DNA of 18,921 nt from DATGFK01 sp040007395 (GTDB lineage: Bacteria > Chloroflexota > Anaerolineae > Aggregatilineales > UBA2796), in assembly GCA_040007395.1 (NCBI GenBank), contig JBDTVG010000198.1, positions 1 to 18,921 of the forward strand, read 5' to 3'. The position numbers and the translations under genes were made by a program. Within the stretch, counting starts at the first letter, position 1; each line of letters starts with the position of its first letter. Below are positions 1 through 7,626 of this stretch, one piece after another. The notes below the pieces were generated by a model. It saw nothing but the letters and a program-made list of their open reading frames with translations, was not told the origin of the DNA and searched no databases.

Positions 1-1
1 C

Positions 2-451
2 ATCAACCATCGGCGGGTGTGGGCAGGCGGCGCTTTTGCGCTGGCGGCTCCTGTTAAAGTGACCCACTTGGGCATCGAAATCACGCGCAGTGCGAACGGT
101 ACACAGATCAAATTTCCATCAGGCTATTCAACAGAAATCAGCCCTGACTGGCAATTGATCGAAGACCCTACGCCTGAACCCGTCCAAGCGATTGTTCCGC
201 GGATTGAGGCAGCCCCAGAACCGCAGCCGCAAATCACCCCTGACGACAATGATGAACCATCTGTCGCGCCGCTTGATCTGCCTGATACAGCATCAATCAT
301 CCCCGTTGATGCCAAGAAAGATGACACGCTGGAGATCCCGATTAGTCAGATCGATTTTGGCCCCCAGCCCGACGACCCGCCTCCGCCGCACGCCAGCGAT
401 AGTCCCGGCGTGTTCAAGATTCCAGTTCGCGGCCCCGATACCGATAGTTAG
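2..451 (+). CDS. Hypothetical protein, 3' end only
   Basis: The reading frame is open from the first base of the window to a TAG stop, so the true start probably lies upstream. A GTG at 17 is possible but has no Shine-Dalgarno sequence before it. The visible part starts with a short hydrophobic/Ala-Gly stretch and a small probable beta-rich segment (THLGIEITRSANGTQIKFPS). It then becomes a low-complexity tail rich in Pro, Asp and Glu, with repeated PEP, PDD and PPPP runs, ending in GPDTDS. I recognise no domain, and the tail looks disordered. The next gene starts 22 bases later, so they are probably cotranscribed. Function unknown. Confidence 0.5.
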   Translation: MNHRRVWAGGAFALAAPVKVTHLGIEITRSANGTQIKFPSGYSTEISPDWQLIEDPTPEPVQAIVPRIEAAPEPQPQITPDDNDEPSVAPLDLPDTASIIPVDAKKDDTLEIPISQIDFGPQPDDPPPPHASDSPGVFKIPVRGPDTDS

Positions 452-473
452 TTGAGATGAGGGTTAGTGGCAA

Positions 474-1295
474 ATGAATAATGTGGACGCATCGCCGCGT
501 ATTCCGCGTTGGTTAGCGGGTGCAGTAGCAGTTTTTGCTGTGATCGTCTTGTTCGTCTGGATGGAAAGCACACCGCCGGGAATCGACGGCAAGATCGATG
601 CTGTAGGCTATGCTATCTGCCATCGCATCCCGGCGCGTTCCTTCTTGATCAATGGGATGCCCATGCCGCTTTGCGCTCGCTGTACCGGGATCTATCTCGG
701 TGTAATGACCAGTTTCTTGATCGCCGTTGCCAGCGGACGCACAAAGGTTAGTCGTCTGCCACCGATCCGCGTGTTGGTAGCGTTAGGGTTATTTGTCGTG
801 GTGATGGGGTTAGATGGCATTAACAGCTACATACATCTGTTCCCCGGCGGCACAGGTGTCTACGAGCCACATAACTGGCTGCGCTTGGTTACAGGAATGT
901 ACTGCGGAGTCGCTCTGTTCAACTTTATCTTTCCCATATTCAACAATATCGTCTGGCGCAACGCCGATCCGGGACGTAACCTTAACAGTGCGCGTGAACT
1001 GTTAGGCGTATGTGCGGTGTGCGCCTGTGTGATCGTCCTCGTGCTGACAGAGCGTCCGGTGTTTCTGTGGGTGTTTGGCGTTCTCAGCACCATTGGTGTG
1101 GCGATGATGTTGACCATGATTGGCACGGTGTTGTTCCTCACCGTGTTTCGGCTGGACAAATTCGCGACTCGCTGGCAGCACTTGGCTATCCCGCTACTAG
1201 CTGGCTTGACTATTGCTTTGATCGAAGTTGGAGCGATTGATATGCTGCGTCTTGCACTGACCGGAACTTGGAACGGCTTCCCGCTGGGCGGCTAA
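474..1295 (+). CDS. DUF2085 family multi-pass membrane protein
   Basis: A 273-residue integral membrane protein with hydrophobic segments at about residues 13-30, 70-88, 98-115, 138-158, 175-192, 197-225 and 236-255. The family signature is clear: CHRIPARSF at 49-57 followed by LCARCTGIYLG at 66-76, then a DGINSY motif near 114 and an EPHNWLRLVTGMYCG stretch near 131-145. The conserved Cys pair in CARC and the CH pair could bind metal or form disulfides; the family's biochemical role is not established. The ATG follows a GAGATGAGGG purine run about 10 bases upstream. Its stop is one base from the start of the TIR-WD40 gene, so the two are very likely translated from one message. This makes it a candidate membrane partner of the TIR protein, by inference only. 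Confidence 0.85.
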   Translation: MNNVDASPRIPRWLAGAVAVFAVIVLFVWMESTPPGIDGKIDAVGYAICHRIPARSFLINGMPMPLCARCTGIYLGVMTSFLIAVASGRTKVSRLPPIRVLVALGLFVVVMGLDGINSYIHLFPGGTGVYEPHNWLRLVTGMYCGVALFNFIFPIFNNIVWRNADPGRNLNSARELLGVCAVCACVIVLVLTERPVFLWVFGVLSTIGVAMMLTMIGTVLFLTVFRLDKFATRWQHLAIPLLAGLTIALIEVGAIDMLRLALTGTWNGFPLGG

Positions 1296-1296
1296 C

Positions 1297-2949
1297 GTGC
1301 AAATTTTTATTAGCTATATCGATAGAAGCCGTGAGACAGTCGAAGCGCTGGCGGCGGATCTCACGGCAGCGGGGCATACTGTCTGGTTCGATCCCGATCT
1401 AATAGGCGGCGCGGCGTGGTGGGCGGCTGTGCTTGACCATGTGCGTCAAGCCGATGTAGTGCTGTTGGCCTTAACGCCCTACTGGGTCAATTCGCAGGCG
1501 AGCGTATTGGAATATAAATACGCGGCGGCGCTCAATAAACCTATCGTGCCATTAGCGTTGGCTCCTCTGACTGTTGACCTGCTGCCCTACGAGGTACAGG
1601 AAATGGTGCGCCTCGACTATATACAGCAGAATAAGGCACAAAAGAACGCCCTTACCAAAGCGCTCAAGAGTCTGCCGCCAACTCCACCCTTACCCAATCC
1701 ACAGCCGGAGCCACCTGCTGTACCGCTTTCGCCGCTGCTTCCCCTGCGAGATCGCATTGATGCGCCGATTCTCAGCCCAGACGAGCAGGCATCGCTGCTG
1801 AAGGAACTCAAGACTGCACTTCCAGTCGCGGAAACCAATGATGATGCGCGAGTGTTACTCAAGCGGCTGTACCAACGCGGCGACCTGATCGTCCGATATG
1901 CCGATGAAATTAAAAGTTTGCTGGGCGGCCTCAATGAATTTTTTGCCAGTCCGCCAAGCTTGCTGCCGCGTCTTTTTACCCTAAGACGGTTGCTGATCGG
2001 TCTAGGGCTGCTGTTAGTATTGATTGTTATTGGCTTTTTGGTCTGGCTGCGTTTCCGTCCTACCCCGCCGATTCGCGAGTTTGCCGAACAAAGCGGTACG
2101 GTGTACAGCGTCGCGTTTTCGCCCGATGGCAAAATGGTCGCAACAGGCAGCGACGATAACTCAACTCATCTATGGGATTCTGCCACAGGCGAAAGATTGC
2201 AAGCGCTTTCAGGCCATCTGAATGGAACCCATAGTGTTGCATTTTCACCCGACGGTCTGACGCTCCTTACAGGCGGCGGGGATAAGCAAGCCCGCTTGTG
2301 GGAAGTCGCTACAGGTCAAGAGATCCAACGATTTAGCGGTCACGAAGCGACTATCTACTGCGTAGCCTTTGCGCCCGATGGCAAAACCGTTGCAACAGGC
2401 AGTTCCGATCAAACGGTGCGCCTGTGGAATGTCGATACGGGCAAGGAATTACAGAAATTCACGGGGCATACCGATACTGTGCTGAGTGTCGCGTTTTCGC
2501 CCGATGGCAAAAGCATTGTCAGCGGCGGGAGTGATAGCACAATTCGGCTGTGGGATATAGCCACCGGAAAGCAGAGCCGTCAGTTCATCGGACACAATGC
2601 TTTTGTCGGTGGGGTCGCGTTTTCACCTACTGGAGCCTATATCCTCAGCAGCAGCGGCGACAAAACAGCCCTCTTGTGGGATGCCTCAACAGGTCAGATT
2701 ATCCAGCAATATAGTGGGCATACGGCGGCGTTAACCGGGGTTGTGTTTTCGCCCGATGGTAAATATGTGCTCACAGGCAGCGCGGATAACACTGCCCGGT
2801 TATGGGAGTCCGCTACTGGGCAGGAATTGCAGACGTTCACTATCGGCAACGGATCGCGGGTCATCACTGTGGCATTTTCACCTGATGGCAAATATGTGCT
2901 GACAGGTAACAGCGATGCACGGGCTTATCTGTGGAAAGTCGCTGAATGA
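1297..2949 (+). CDS. TIR domain - transmembrane - seven-repeat WD40 protein
   Basis: A 550-residue protein starting at GTG one base after the DUF2085 stop; translational coupling explains the lack of its own ribosome binding site. Residues 1-110 form a TIR domain: it opens FISY, has HTVWFDP near 27-33, and places Glu72 in SQASVLEY exactly where the NADase catalytic Glu of TIR domains falls (Ser, +3, +6 Glu spacing). A Pro-rich linker (127-147) and a helical segment (150-210) follow, then one strong membrane helix at about 231-251. From 268 to the end there are seven WD40 repeats with VAFSPDG...TGS.D....LW signatures, enough for one closed propeller. Known TIR domains cleave NAD+ in immunity or act as scaffolds. 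I infer a membrane-anchored sensor-effector with a WD40 recognition domain. The linker is shared with the TIR protein at 6175. Ligand unknown. Confidence 0.9.
   Translation: MQIFISYIDRSRETVEALAADLTAAGHTVWFDPDLIGGAAWWAAVLDHVRQADVVLLALTPYWVNSQASVLEYKYAAALNKPIVPLALAPLTVDLLPYEVQEMVRLDYIQQNKAQKNALTKALKSLPPTPPLPNPQPEPPAVPLSPLLPLRDRIDAPILSPDEQASLLKELKTALPVAETNDDARVLLKRLYQRGDLIVRYADEIKSLLGGLNEFFASPPSLLPRLFTLRRLLIGLGLLLVLIVIGFLVWLRFRPTPPIREFAEQSGTVYSVAFSPDGKMVATGSDDNSTHLWDSATGERLQALSGHLNGTHSVAFSPDGLTLLTGGGDKQARLWEVATGQEIQRFSGHEATIYCVAFAPDGKTVATGSSDQTVRLWNVDTGKELQKFTGHTDTVLSVAFSPDGKSIVSGGSDSTIRLWDIATGKQSRQFIGHNAFVGGVAFSPTGAYILSSSGDKTALLWDASTGQIIQQYSGHTAALTGVVFSPDGKYVLTGSADNTARLWESATGQELQTFTIGNGSRVITVAFSPDGKYVLTGNSDARAYLWKVAE
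2098..2943 (+). repeat. Seven tandem WD40-coding repeats
   Basis: Seven units of about 120-126 bases encode the WD40 blades of the TIR protein. Several units are close at the DNA level: the 25 bases at 2110-2134 and 2488-2512 are identical, and the units near 2746 and 2873 share most of the FSPDGKYVLTG coding. This fits duplication or conversion between blades, although purifying selection on the motif also contributes. Confidence 0.75.
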
Positions 2950-3006
2950 TCTATCGTGATCATATATGCTGTATAGATTTATCGTTGTGTAGAGGAATGG
3001 TCAGCC

Positions 3007-3867
3007 ATGCAAATTACGACTTGTCGTACACCGGAAAGTTTTCTAGCTCGAACTCAGGCGATGCTTGAACAGCACGAGGCAGTCAATAATCTGATGCTTG
3101 GCTTAGCAGAGACGATCATTCGCACACCAGATCGTTACTTAGCATGGTATTTGTTCACGGTAGACGATGAGGCAGAGATTTATATTGCTGCGCTCTGGAC
3201 AGTACCATTAAATATTATTATTCATGTTGCGAACCCAAACCCACAAGCCATCACCCTATTGGCTCGTCATCTCCATGATAACTACCATAAAAAGGCTGTC
3301 GCGGTACCCGGTGTCACTGGGCGAGTGGAGTCAGTGGTGGCCTTTGCGGACGCATGGACTGCGCTAGTGGGCGGCACATGGCAGGTCAAGCTGCATATGC
3401 GTGTCTATGAATTGCGGCAGGTGATCCCTCCTGTTGGCATTGAAGGTCGATTGGTGCAGGCTACGTCTGACCATCAGGCAATGATTGCCGAGTGGATACA
3501 TGCTTTCCATCGGGAAGCACTCCATAGTTCCATGACGCTTGAGGAAGCGGCTCAGATAGCTAACCGGCACATAGCGCAGAGGGACTTATATCTGTGGCTG
3601 GTAGGTGATGAACCTGTTTCGATGGCAGCCCAGAATCGGCAAACACGGCATGGTGCTGTAATCGGTTTGGTTTACACGCCGCCAGAACAACGCGGACATG
3701 GTTATGCCAGCGCGGTTGTGGCAGGGGCCAGCCAGATTGCGCTTGAGTCGGGCAAGGCGTTTTGCACCCTATTCACCGATTTGAATAATCCAACATCCAA
3801 CAGTATCTACCAAAAGATCGGCTACTATCCACTAGAAGACTTCGATGAGATTCATTTTGCGCCGTAG
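3007..3867 (+). CDS. GNAT family N-acetyltransferase
   Basis: A 286-residue soluble protein. The C-terminal part (about 145-286) is a GCN5-related acetyltransferase fold. Acetyl-CoA-binding motif A is visible at 217-240, with the pyrophosphate loop EQRGHGYAS matching Q/R-x-x-G-x-G/A, and a motif B-like NPTSNSIYQKIGYYP at 261-275. The N-terminal half (1-140) is a more divergent domain, as in two-domain GNAT proteins. AGAGGA at 2991-2996 precedes the ATG. It lies 57 bases after the TIR-WD40 stop and 123 bases before the chosen sucC start, and its relation to either is unclear. Substrate cannot be predicted; the acetyl-CoA role is from family knowledge. Confidence 0.85.
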   Translation: MQITTCRTPESFLARTQAMLEQHEAVNNLMLGLAETIIRTPDRYLAWYLFTVDDEAEIYIAALWTVPLNIIIHVANPNPQAITLLARHLHDNYHKKAVAVPGVTGRVESVVAFADAWTALVGGTWQVKLHMRVYELRQVIPPVGIEGRLVQATSDHQAMIAEWIHAFHREALHSSMTLEEAAQIANRHIAQRDLYLWLVGDEPVSMAAQNRQTRHGAVIGLVYTPPEQRGHGYASAVVAGASQIALESGKAFCTLFTDLNNPTSNSIYQKIGYYPLEDFDEIHFAP

Positions 3868-3940
3868 TGCGTGGGGCTAACGTGCTCACTAAATTCGCGA
3901 CTCTACGCAAATCGCGTTCCCTCTAAAAGTCAAGAATGCG

Positions 3941-3952
3941 CTAGAATTCTAG
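3941..3952. other. Perfect 12-base palindrome in the sucC leader
   Basis: CTAGAATTCTAG is self-complementary and lies about 38 bases upstream of the chosen sucC start, with TAGAAT inside it resembling a -10 hexamer. No convincing -35 is seen at the right distance. It could be an operator or chance. Confidence 0.2.
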
Positions 3953-3975
3953 TGAACCATTACGAATACCTCAAT

Positions 3976-3984
3976 GAGGGAGGG
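3976..3984 (+). promoter_or_regulatory. Ribosome binding site that sets the sucC start
   Basis: GAGGGAGGG sits six bases before the GTG at 3991. It fixes that codon as the start of SucC in preference to in-frame upstream starts back to 3871, which would add 40 residues with no family similarity. Confidence 0.75.
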
Positions 3985-3990
3985 CAGCGC

Positions 3991-5163
3991 GTGAATCTGC
4001 ACGAGTACCAGTCTAAAAATCTCTTTGCTCAATTTAATATCCCCACTCCAAAAGGAAAAGTGGCAACGTCGCCTCAGGAGGTTTACGACATCGCCAAAGA
4101 AATGGGTGGCACTGTCGTAGTCAAAGCACAGGTGCTTAGTGGCGGACGTGGTAAGGCGGGCGGGGTCAAGTTGGCACATACGCCCGAAGAAGCCCGCGAC
4201 CTCAGTGAACAGATCCTCGGTATGGCGATCAAGGGGTTGATCGTGCATAAGATACTGATCGATCCCGGCGCGGAGATCAAGCAGGAAATTTATCTTGGCA
4301 TAACTAATGATCGGGCAGCGCGTAAACCTTTGATGATGGCTTCGGCGGCAGGCGGCATGGATATTGAACAAGTCAATCGCGAGTCGCCGGAAAAGATAGT
4401 GCGTGAATATATCGATCCGCTGCTTGGCCTGCGAGAGTATCAGGCACGTAACGTCGCCAGCAGTATTCGCCTGCCCCGCGAAAATTGGAAGCAGTTTACC
4501 GATATTGCCCGTAATTTGTATATGTGTTTCGTCGCTTCCGACGCGACCTTGTGCGAGATCAACCCATTGGTGATTACTGGACAGGGGACACTGATGGCAC
4601 TTGATGGCAAAGTCTCCGTCGATGACAACGCCCTGTTCCGCCACCCCGATCTGGCAGAGATGCGCGATCTTCAAGCGGAGCCAAGCGCCGAAACGCGCGC
4701 CCGCGAAGCTGGCCTGAGCTATGTCAAACTCGACGGCGACATCGGCTGCATGGTCAATGGGGCGGGTCTGGCGATGACGACGATGGACATCACCAGCGAC
4801 ATTGCCGCGAAGTTGGGGATCGAAGGCAGCGGCCCCGCGAACTTTCTGGACATCGGCGGTGGTGCAAAGGCCGACAAAGTGGCGGCAGCACTGCGGATTA
4901 TTCTCTCCGAGCCGAATGTTAAGGCAATTCTGCTGAATATCTTCGGTGGGATCACCCGCTGTGACGAAGTAGCGCGGGGCGTTTTGCAAGCCCGCGATGA
5001 GGTCAAACTTGATCTGCCGATGATAGTCCGGTTGGCAGGTACGAATGCCGCCGAAGGTCGCCAGATCATCGATCAAGCTAATCTTCCGAATATCCAGAGC
5101 GCCACCACATTGGTCGAAGCGGCTGAAAAAGCAGTCAAAGCTGCCAGAGGGGCAACGGCATAA
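3991..5163 (+). CDS. sucC: Succinyl-CoA synthetase (ADP-forming), beta subunit
   Basis: Forms a complex with SucD that interconverts succinyl-CoA and succinate with formation of ATP or GTP in the citric acid cycle. The 390 residues match the usual length (about 388). The protein opens MNLHEYQSKNLFAQ, typical of the family. The ATP-grasp domain follows, with the nucleotide-binding VVVKAQVLSGGRGKAGGV at 42-58 and the metal-ligand segment CEINPLVIT (188-196) with Asn191, plus ALDGK with Asp205. The C-terminal CoA-ligase domain has the GxGLAM region near 257-262 and NIFGGITRCDEVARG at 316-330, which contacts the phosphohistidine loop of SucD. The start is GTG, chosen by its ribosome binding site. 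The stop is two bases from sucD, giving an obvious operon. Confidence 0.97.
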   Translation: MNLHEYQSKNLFAQFNIPTPKGKVATSPQEVYDIAKEMGGTVVVKAQVLSGGRGKAGGVKLAHTPEEARDLSEQILGMAIKGLIVHKILIDPGAEIKQEIYLGITNDRAARKPLMMASAAGGMDIEQVNRESPEKIVREYIDPLLGLREYQARNVASSIRLPRENWKQFTDIARNLYMCFVASDATLCEINPLVITGQGTLMALDGKVSVDDNALFRHPDLAEMRDLQAEPSAETRAREAGLSYVKLDGDIGCMVNGAGLAMTTMDITSDIAAKLGIEGSGPANFLDIGGGAKADKVAAALRIILSEPNVKAILLNIFGGITRCDEVARGVLQARDEVKLDLPMIVRLAGTNAAEGRQIIDQANLPNIQSATTLVEAAEKAVKAARGATA

Positions 5164-5165
5164 TT

Positions 5166-6020
5166 ATGGCAATCATGGTTGATAAGAACACACGACTGCT
5201 CGTTCAGGGCATTACCGGGCGCGAGGGGTTATTCCACACGCAGCAGATGATCGCCTATGGCACAAACGTTGTCGGCGGGGTGACTCCCGGCAAGGGCGGC
5301 GATTGGGCGGAAGGCAAACCCGTTTTCGATACGGTCAAAGAATGTCGCGACTCTACCGGAGCAAACTGCTCGATCATTTATGTGCCGGCGCGTCTGGCAG
5401 CCGATTCGATCTTTGAGGCGATTGACGCGGGTATCCCGCTGATTGTGTGCATCACCGAGGGCATCCCGATCAGCGACATGATGAAGGTGCGCGAATACCT
5501 TAACATGAGCAGCAGCCGCTTATTGGGCGCGAATTGCCCCGGCCTACTTACACCGGGACAGGCCAAAGTCGGGATTATGCCCGGTTATATCGCCATCCCC
5601 GGCAATGTGGGGGTTGTCTCTAAAAGCGGCACGTTGACCTACGAAGTGGTCAATACGCTGACCCAGCGCGGTATCGGGCAAAGCACATGCGTCGGTATCG
5701 GCGGCGACCCGATCAGCGGCACGAGCTTTATCGATGTGTTGCAGATGTTCGAGGACGATCCCGAAACGGATAAAGTCGTGCTAATCGGTGAAATCGGCGG
5801 CGATGCCGAGCAAAAAGCGGCTGAGTTTATCCGTGACCACATGACCAAACCCGTTGTGGCTTTCATCGCGGGCAAGGCTGCCCCTGAAGGCCGCACTATG
5901 GGTCATGCCGGGGCGCTGGTCGAAGGCGGCAAAGGGACGTATCTCGAAAAAGTCGAAGCGCTCAAGGCTGTCAATGTCAAGGTTGCCGACAACCCTGAGC
6001 AGATCCCGGATCTGTTGTAG
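5166..6020 (+). CDS. sucD: Succinyl-CoA synthetase, alpha subunit
   Basis: The 284-residue CoA-binding and phosphohistidine-carrying partner of SucC. The N-terminal Rossmann CoA-binding domain begins TRLLVQGITGREGLFH (9-24), and the family's GGVTPGKGG is at 37-45. The ligase domain contains GANCPGLLTPG (121-131) and SKSGTLTYE (152-160). The active-site His is His247 in GRTMGHAGAL (242-251), which is phosphorylated during the reaction in characterised homologues. All expected landmarks are intact. It starts two bases after sucC; an internal ATG three codons later is an alternative start. A palindromic repeat begins 18 bases after the stop and could end the transcript. Confidence 0.97.
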   Translation: MAIMVDKNTRLLVQGITGREGLFHTQQMIAYGTNVVGGVTPGKGGDWAEGKPVFDTVKECRDSTGANCSIIYVPARLAADSIFEAIDAGIPLIVCITEGIPISDMMKVREYLNMSSSRLLGANCPGLLTPGQAKVGIMPGYIAIPGNVGVVSKSGTLTYEVVNTLTQRGIGQSTCVGIGGDPISGTSFIDVLQMFEDDPETDKVVLIGEIGGDAEQKAAEFIRDHMTKPVVAFIAGKAAPEGRTMGHAGALVEGGKGTYLEKVEALKAVNVKVADNPEQIPDLL

Positions 6021-6038
6021 GGTGTAGTAAGTAATTAA

Positions 6039-6133
6039 CCTCACCCCCCAACCCCCTCTCCGCACGTAGCGAGGGGGAGCAAAACACTTCTGGAAGTCCC
6101 TCTCCATTTTATGGAGAGGGATTTAGGGTGAGG
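6039..6133. repeat. 95-bp palindromic interspersed repeat, copy 1
   Basis: The ends are inverted (CCTCACCC ... GGGTGAGG). Inside are two hairpins: CCCCCTC/GAGGGGG (6052-6058 with 6071-6077), and a perfect 10-base stem CCCTCTCCAT/ATGGAGAGGG (6098-6107 with 6111-6120) with loop TTT. Copy 2 at 7627-7722 has the same length, orientation and end motif (GAGGGATTTAGGGTG). It has no coding capacity and resembles a MITE or REP-type non-autonomous element. It may also terminate sucCD transcription. Confidence 0.85.
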
Positions 6134-6174
6134 TAAATTGCAGCATTAGTCTTCAAACTCACAACGGCGGTACG

Positions 6175-7596
6175 ATGAAGCTATTTATTAGTTACAGTAG
6201 CCAAGATCGCGAACTGGTTACTGCACTGGCTGATGATCTTGAACTGATGGATCATGTCGTGTGGTTTGACCGTGAACTGAATCGCAGCGGCGGGCATCAA
6301 TGGTGGAAGTTGATCTGCGAACAGATCAGGGCATGCGATGGGTTTATCTATGCCCTGAGTCCGCATGTACTCAGCTCGGAGCCATGCAAGCGCGAGTATG
6401 GCTATGCGCGAGACTTGGGAAAACCTGTGCTGCCGCTGATCGTGGCGGATCTGGATTACCGCTACCTGCCACGCCACTTGCAAGAATCACAACTTGTCAA
6501 CTTCCGCACCCGCAGCAGCGAACAACGGCGTGGACTGCGCGACTCACTGCGTAATCTGCCCGCCTGCCCACCGCTGCCCCCTAACGCACTGCAACTGGAA
6601 CCCGCTGCACCGCTTGATCCGGTTGGTGTGCTGATTGACCGTATCCACACCCTGACCGCTGACCCTGACCAGCAAAAAGCGTTGGTACGCGATATTGACG
6701 ATCTGGATGAAGATGCAAAGTACGCGGAACATGTGCCGGAACTACTGCGGTTGCTGATGGCGCGTGACGACGTGCTGACGGTACGTAATCTGCGCCGCGC
6801 CCAAGAACTGCTATCCAAAGCCCGCACTGTTGTTACGAAGTCGTCGCCAGCCTTACGTATCCGTCCGCGCTCCATTGACTTGCTGCCTGCGCCGTTTGCA
6901 TGGATCGAAATCCCCCATAAGGGCTACAGCATCGCCAAATATCCAATCACTAACACGCAGTACCGATTGTTTGTCGAAGCGGGCGGCTATCGTGAGCGCA
7001 AATGGTGGACTGATGCCGGCTGGGAAGCGAAAGCAAAGGGTTGGATCTGGAAGGACAGTGACTGGGTGGCAACGAACACTGCTTGGACGGAACCACGTTA
7101 TTGGACGGACAGCAAATGGAACGGCACGGAACAGCCTGTGGTTGGAGTGTCGTGGTATGAAAGCGTCGCGTTCTGCCTGTGGTTGAGCGAAGCGACAGGC
7201 GAGAAGATCATGCTGCCAACGGAAGACCAATGGCAGTATGCAGCGCAAGGCGACGATGGCAGAGATTATCCCTGGGGCAAGCAATGGGATGGCAATCGTT
7301 GTAACAACAATGTTGATCGCAAGGGTGTAGGCCAAACAACCCCCGTGCGACAGTATGAAGACAAGGGTGACAGCTCATTCGGAGTCGTCGATATGGTGGG
7401 CAATGTGCGGGAGTGGTGCCTGACCGACTACAAGAATAAAACAAATGACGTTAATAGTACTGCTAATCGTTGTGCCCTGCGGGGCGGTTCATGGAACAGC
7501 AATAGTGCAAGTGTCTTCCGCTGCGATTACCGCTTCACGAGGACCCCTCGCAGTAGGCACAGCGGTAGGGGATTCCGTATTGCGCTCTCTTTATAG
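6175..7596 (+). CDS. TIR domain - FGE-sulfatase/C-type-lectin-fold protein
   Basis: A 473-residue protein. Residues 1-115 are a TIR domain (FISYSSQDRELV, HVVWFDREL), with the putative NADase Glu74 in SSEPCKREY at the canonical spacing. A Pro-rich and helical linker (125-215) aligns with that of the TIR-WD40 protein. Residues 236-473 are an FGE-sulfatase (SUMF1) type domain: FAWIEIP, YPITNTQYRLF, PVVGVSWYES, LPTEDQWQYAA, DMVGNVREWC and RGGSW...GFRIAL. True FGE enzymes have two catalytic Cys in GGSYxCxxxxC; here those positions read Ser442 and Val447, so it is probably not a formylglycine-forming enzyme but a ligand-binding lectin-like fold. The last 35 residues look like a retroelement-diversified variable region. 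A palindromic repeat lies on each side. The start codon has only a weak upstream GGCGG. I infer a TIR effector with a variable recognition domain. Confidence 0.88.
   Translation: MKLFISYSSQDRELVTALADDLELMDHVVWFDRELNRSGGHQWWKLICEQIRACDGFIYALSPHVLSSEPCKREYGYARDLGKPVLPLIVADLDYRYLPRHLQESQLVNFRTRSSEQRRGLRDSLRNLPACPPLPPNALQLEPAAPLDPVGVLIDRIHTLTADPDQQKALVRDIDDLDEDAKYAEHVPELLRLLMARDDVLTVRNLRRAQELLSKARTVVTKSSPALRIRPRSIDLLPAPFAWIEIPHKGYSIAKYPITNTQYRLFVEAGGYRERKWWTDAGWEAKAKGWIWKDSDWVATNTAWTEPRYWTDSKWNGTEQPVVGVSWYESVAFCLWLSEATGEKIMLPTEDQWQYAAQGDDGRDYPWGKQWDGNRCNNNVDRKGVGQTTPVRQYEDKGDSSFGVVDMVGNVREWCLTDYKNKTNDVNSTANRCALRGGSWNSNSASVFRCDYRFTRTPRSRHSGRGFRIALSL
7495..7569 (+). other. Putative DGR variable region (VR) at the 3' end of the TIR gene
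   Basis: The 25 codons of residues 441-465 lie between the invariant RGGSW and GFRIAL. Twenty of the 25 end in C or T, all five serines are AGY, and many codons (AGC, AGT, GTC, TTC, GAT, TAC, CGC, CAC, GGT) are one or two first/second-base changes from AAC or AAT. Adenine-specific mutagenesis of an Asn-codon-rich template produces exactly this pattern in known DGR targets with a C-terminal lectin fold. The short constant tail (7570-7593) would correspond to the initiation-of-homology end. No template repeat or reverse transcriptase is present in this window. Confidence 0.5.
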
Positions 7597-7626
7597 AGTT
7601 CTGAGCTTCTGATTGCTGATCTGACT

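Noticed and set aside
3871..3990. N-terminal extension of sucC from the upstream in-frame start
   Set aside because: The added 40 residues resemble no SucC sequence, and GAGGGAGGG sits directly before GTG at 3991.
3949..5076. Long open frame of 375 codons on the minus strand opposite sucC
   Set aside because: The + strand frame is an unmistakable complete SucC; the antisense frame has no recognisable domain and follows codon bias of the sense gene.
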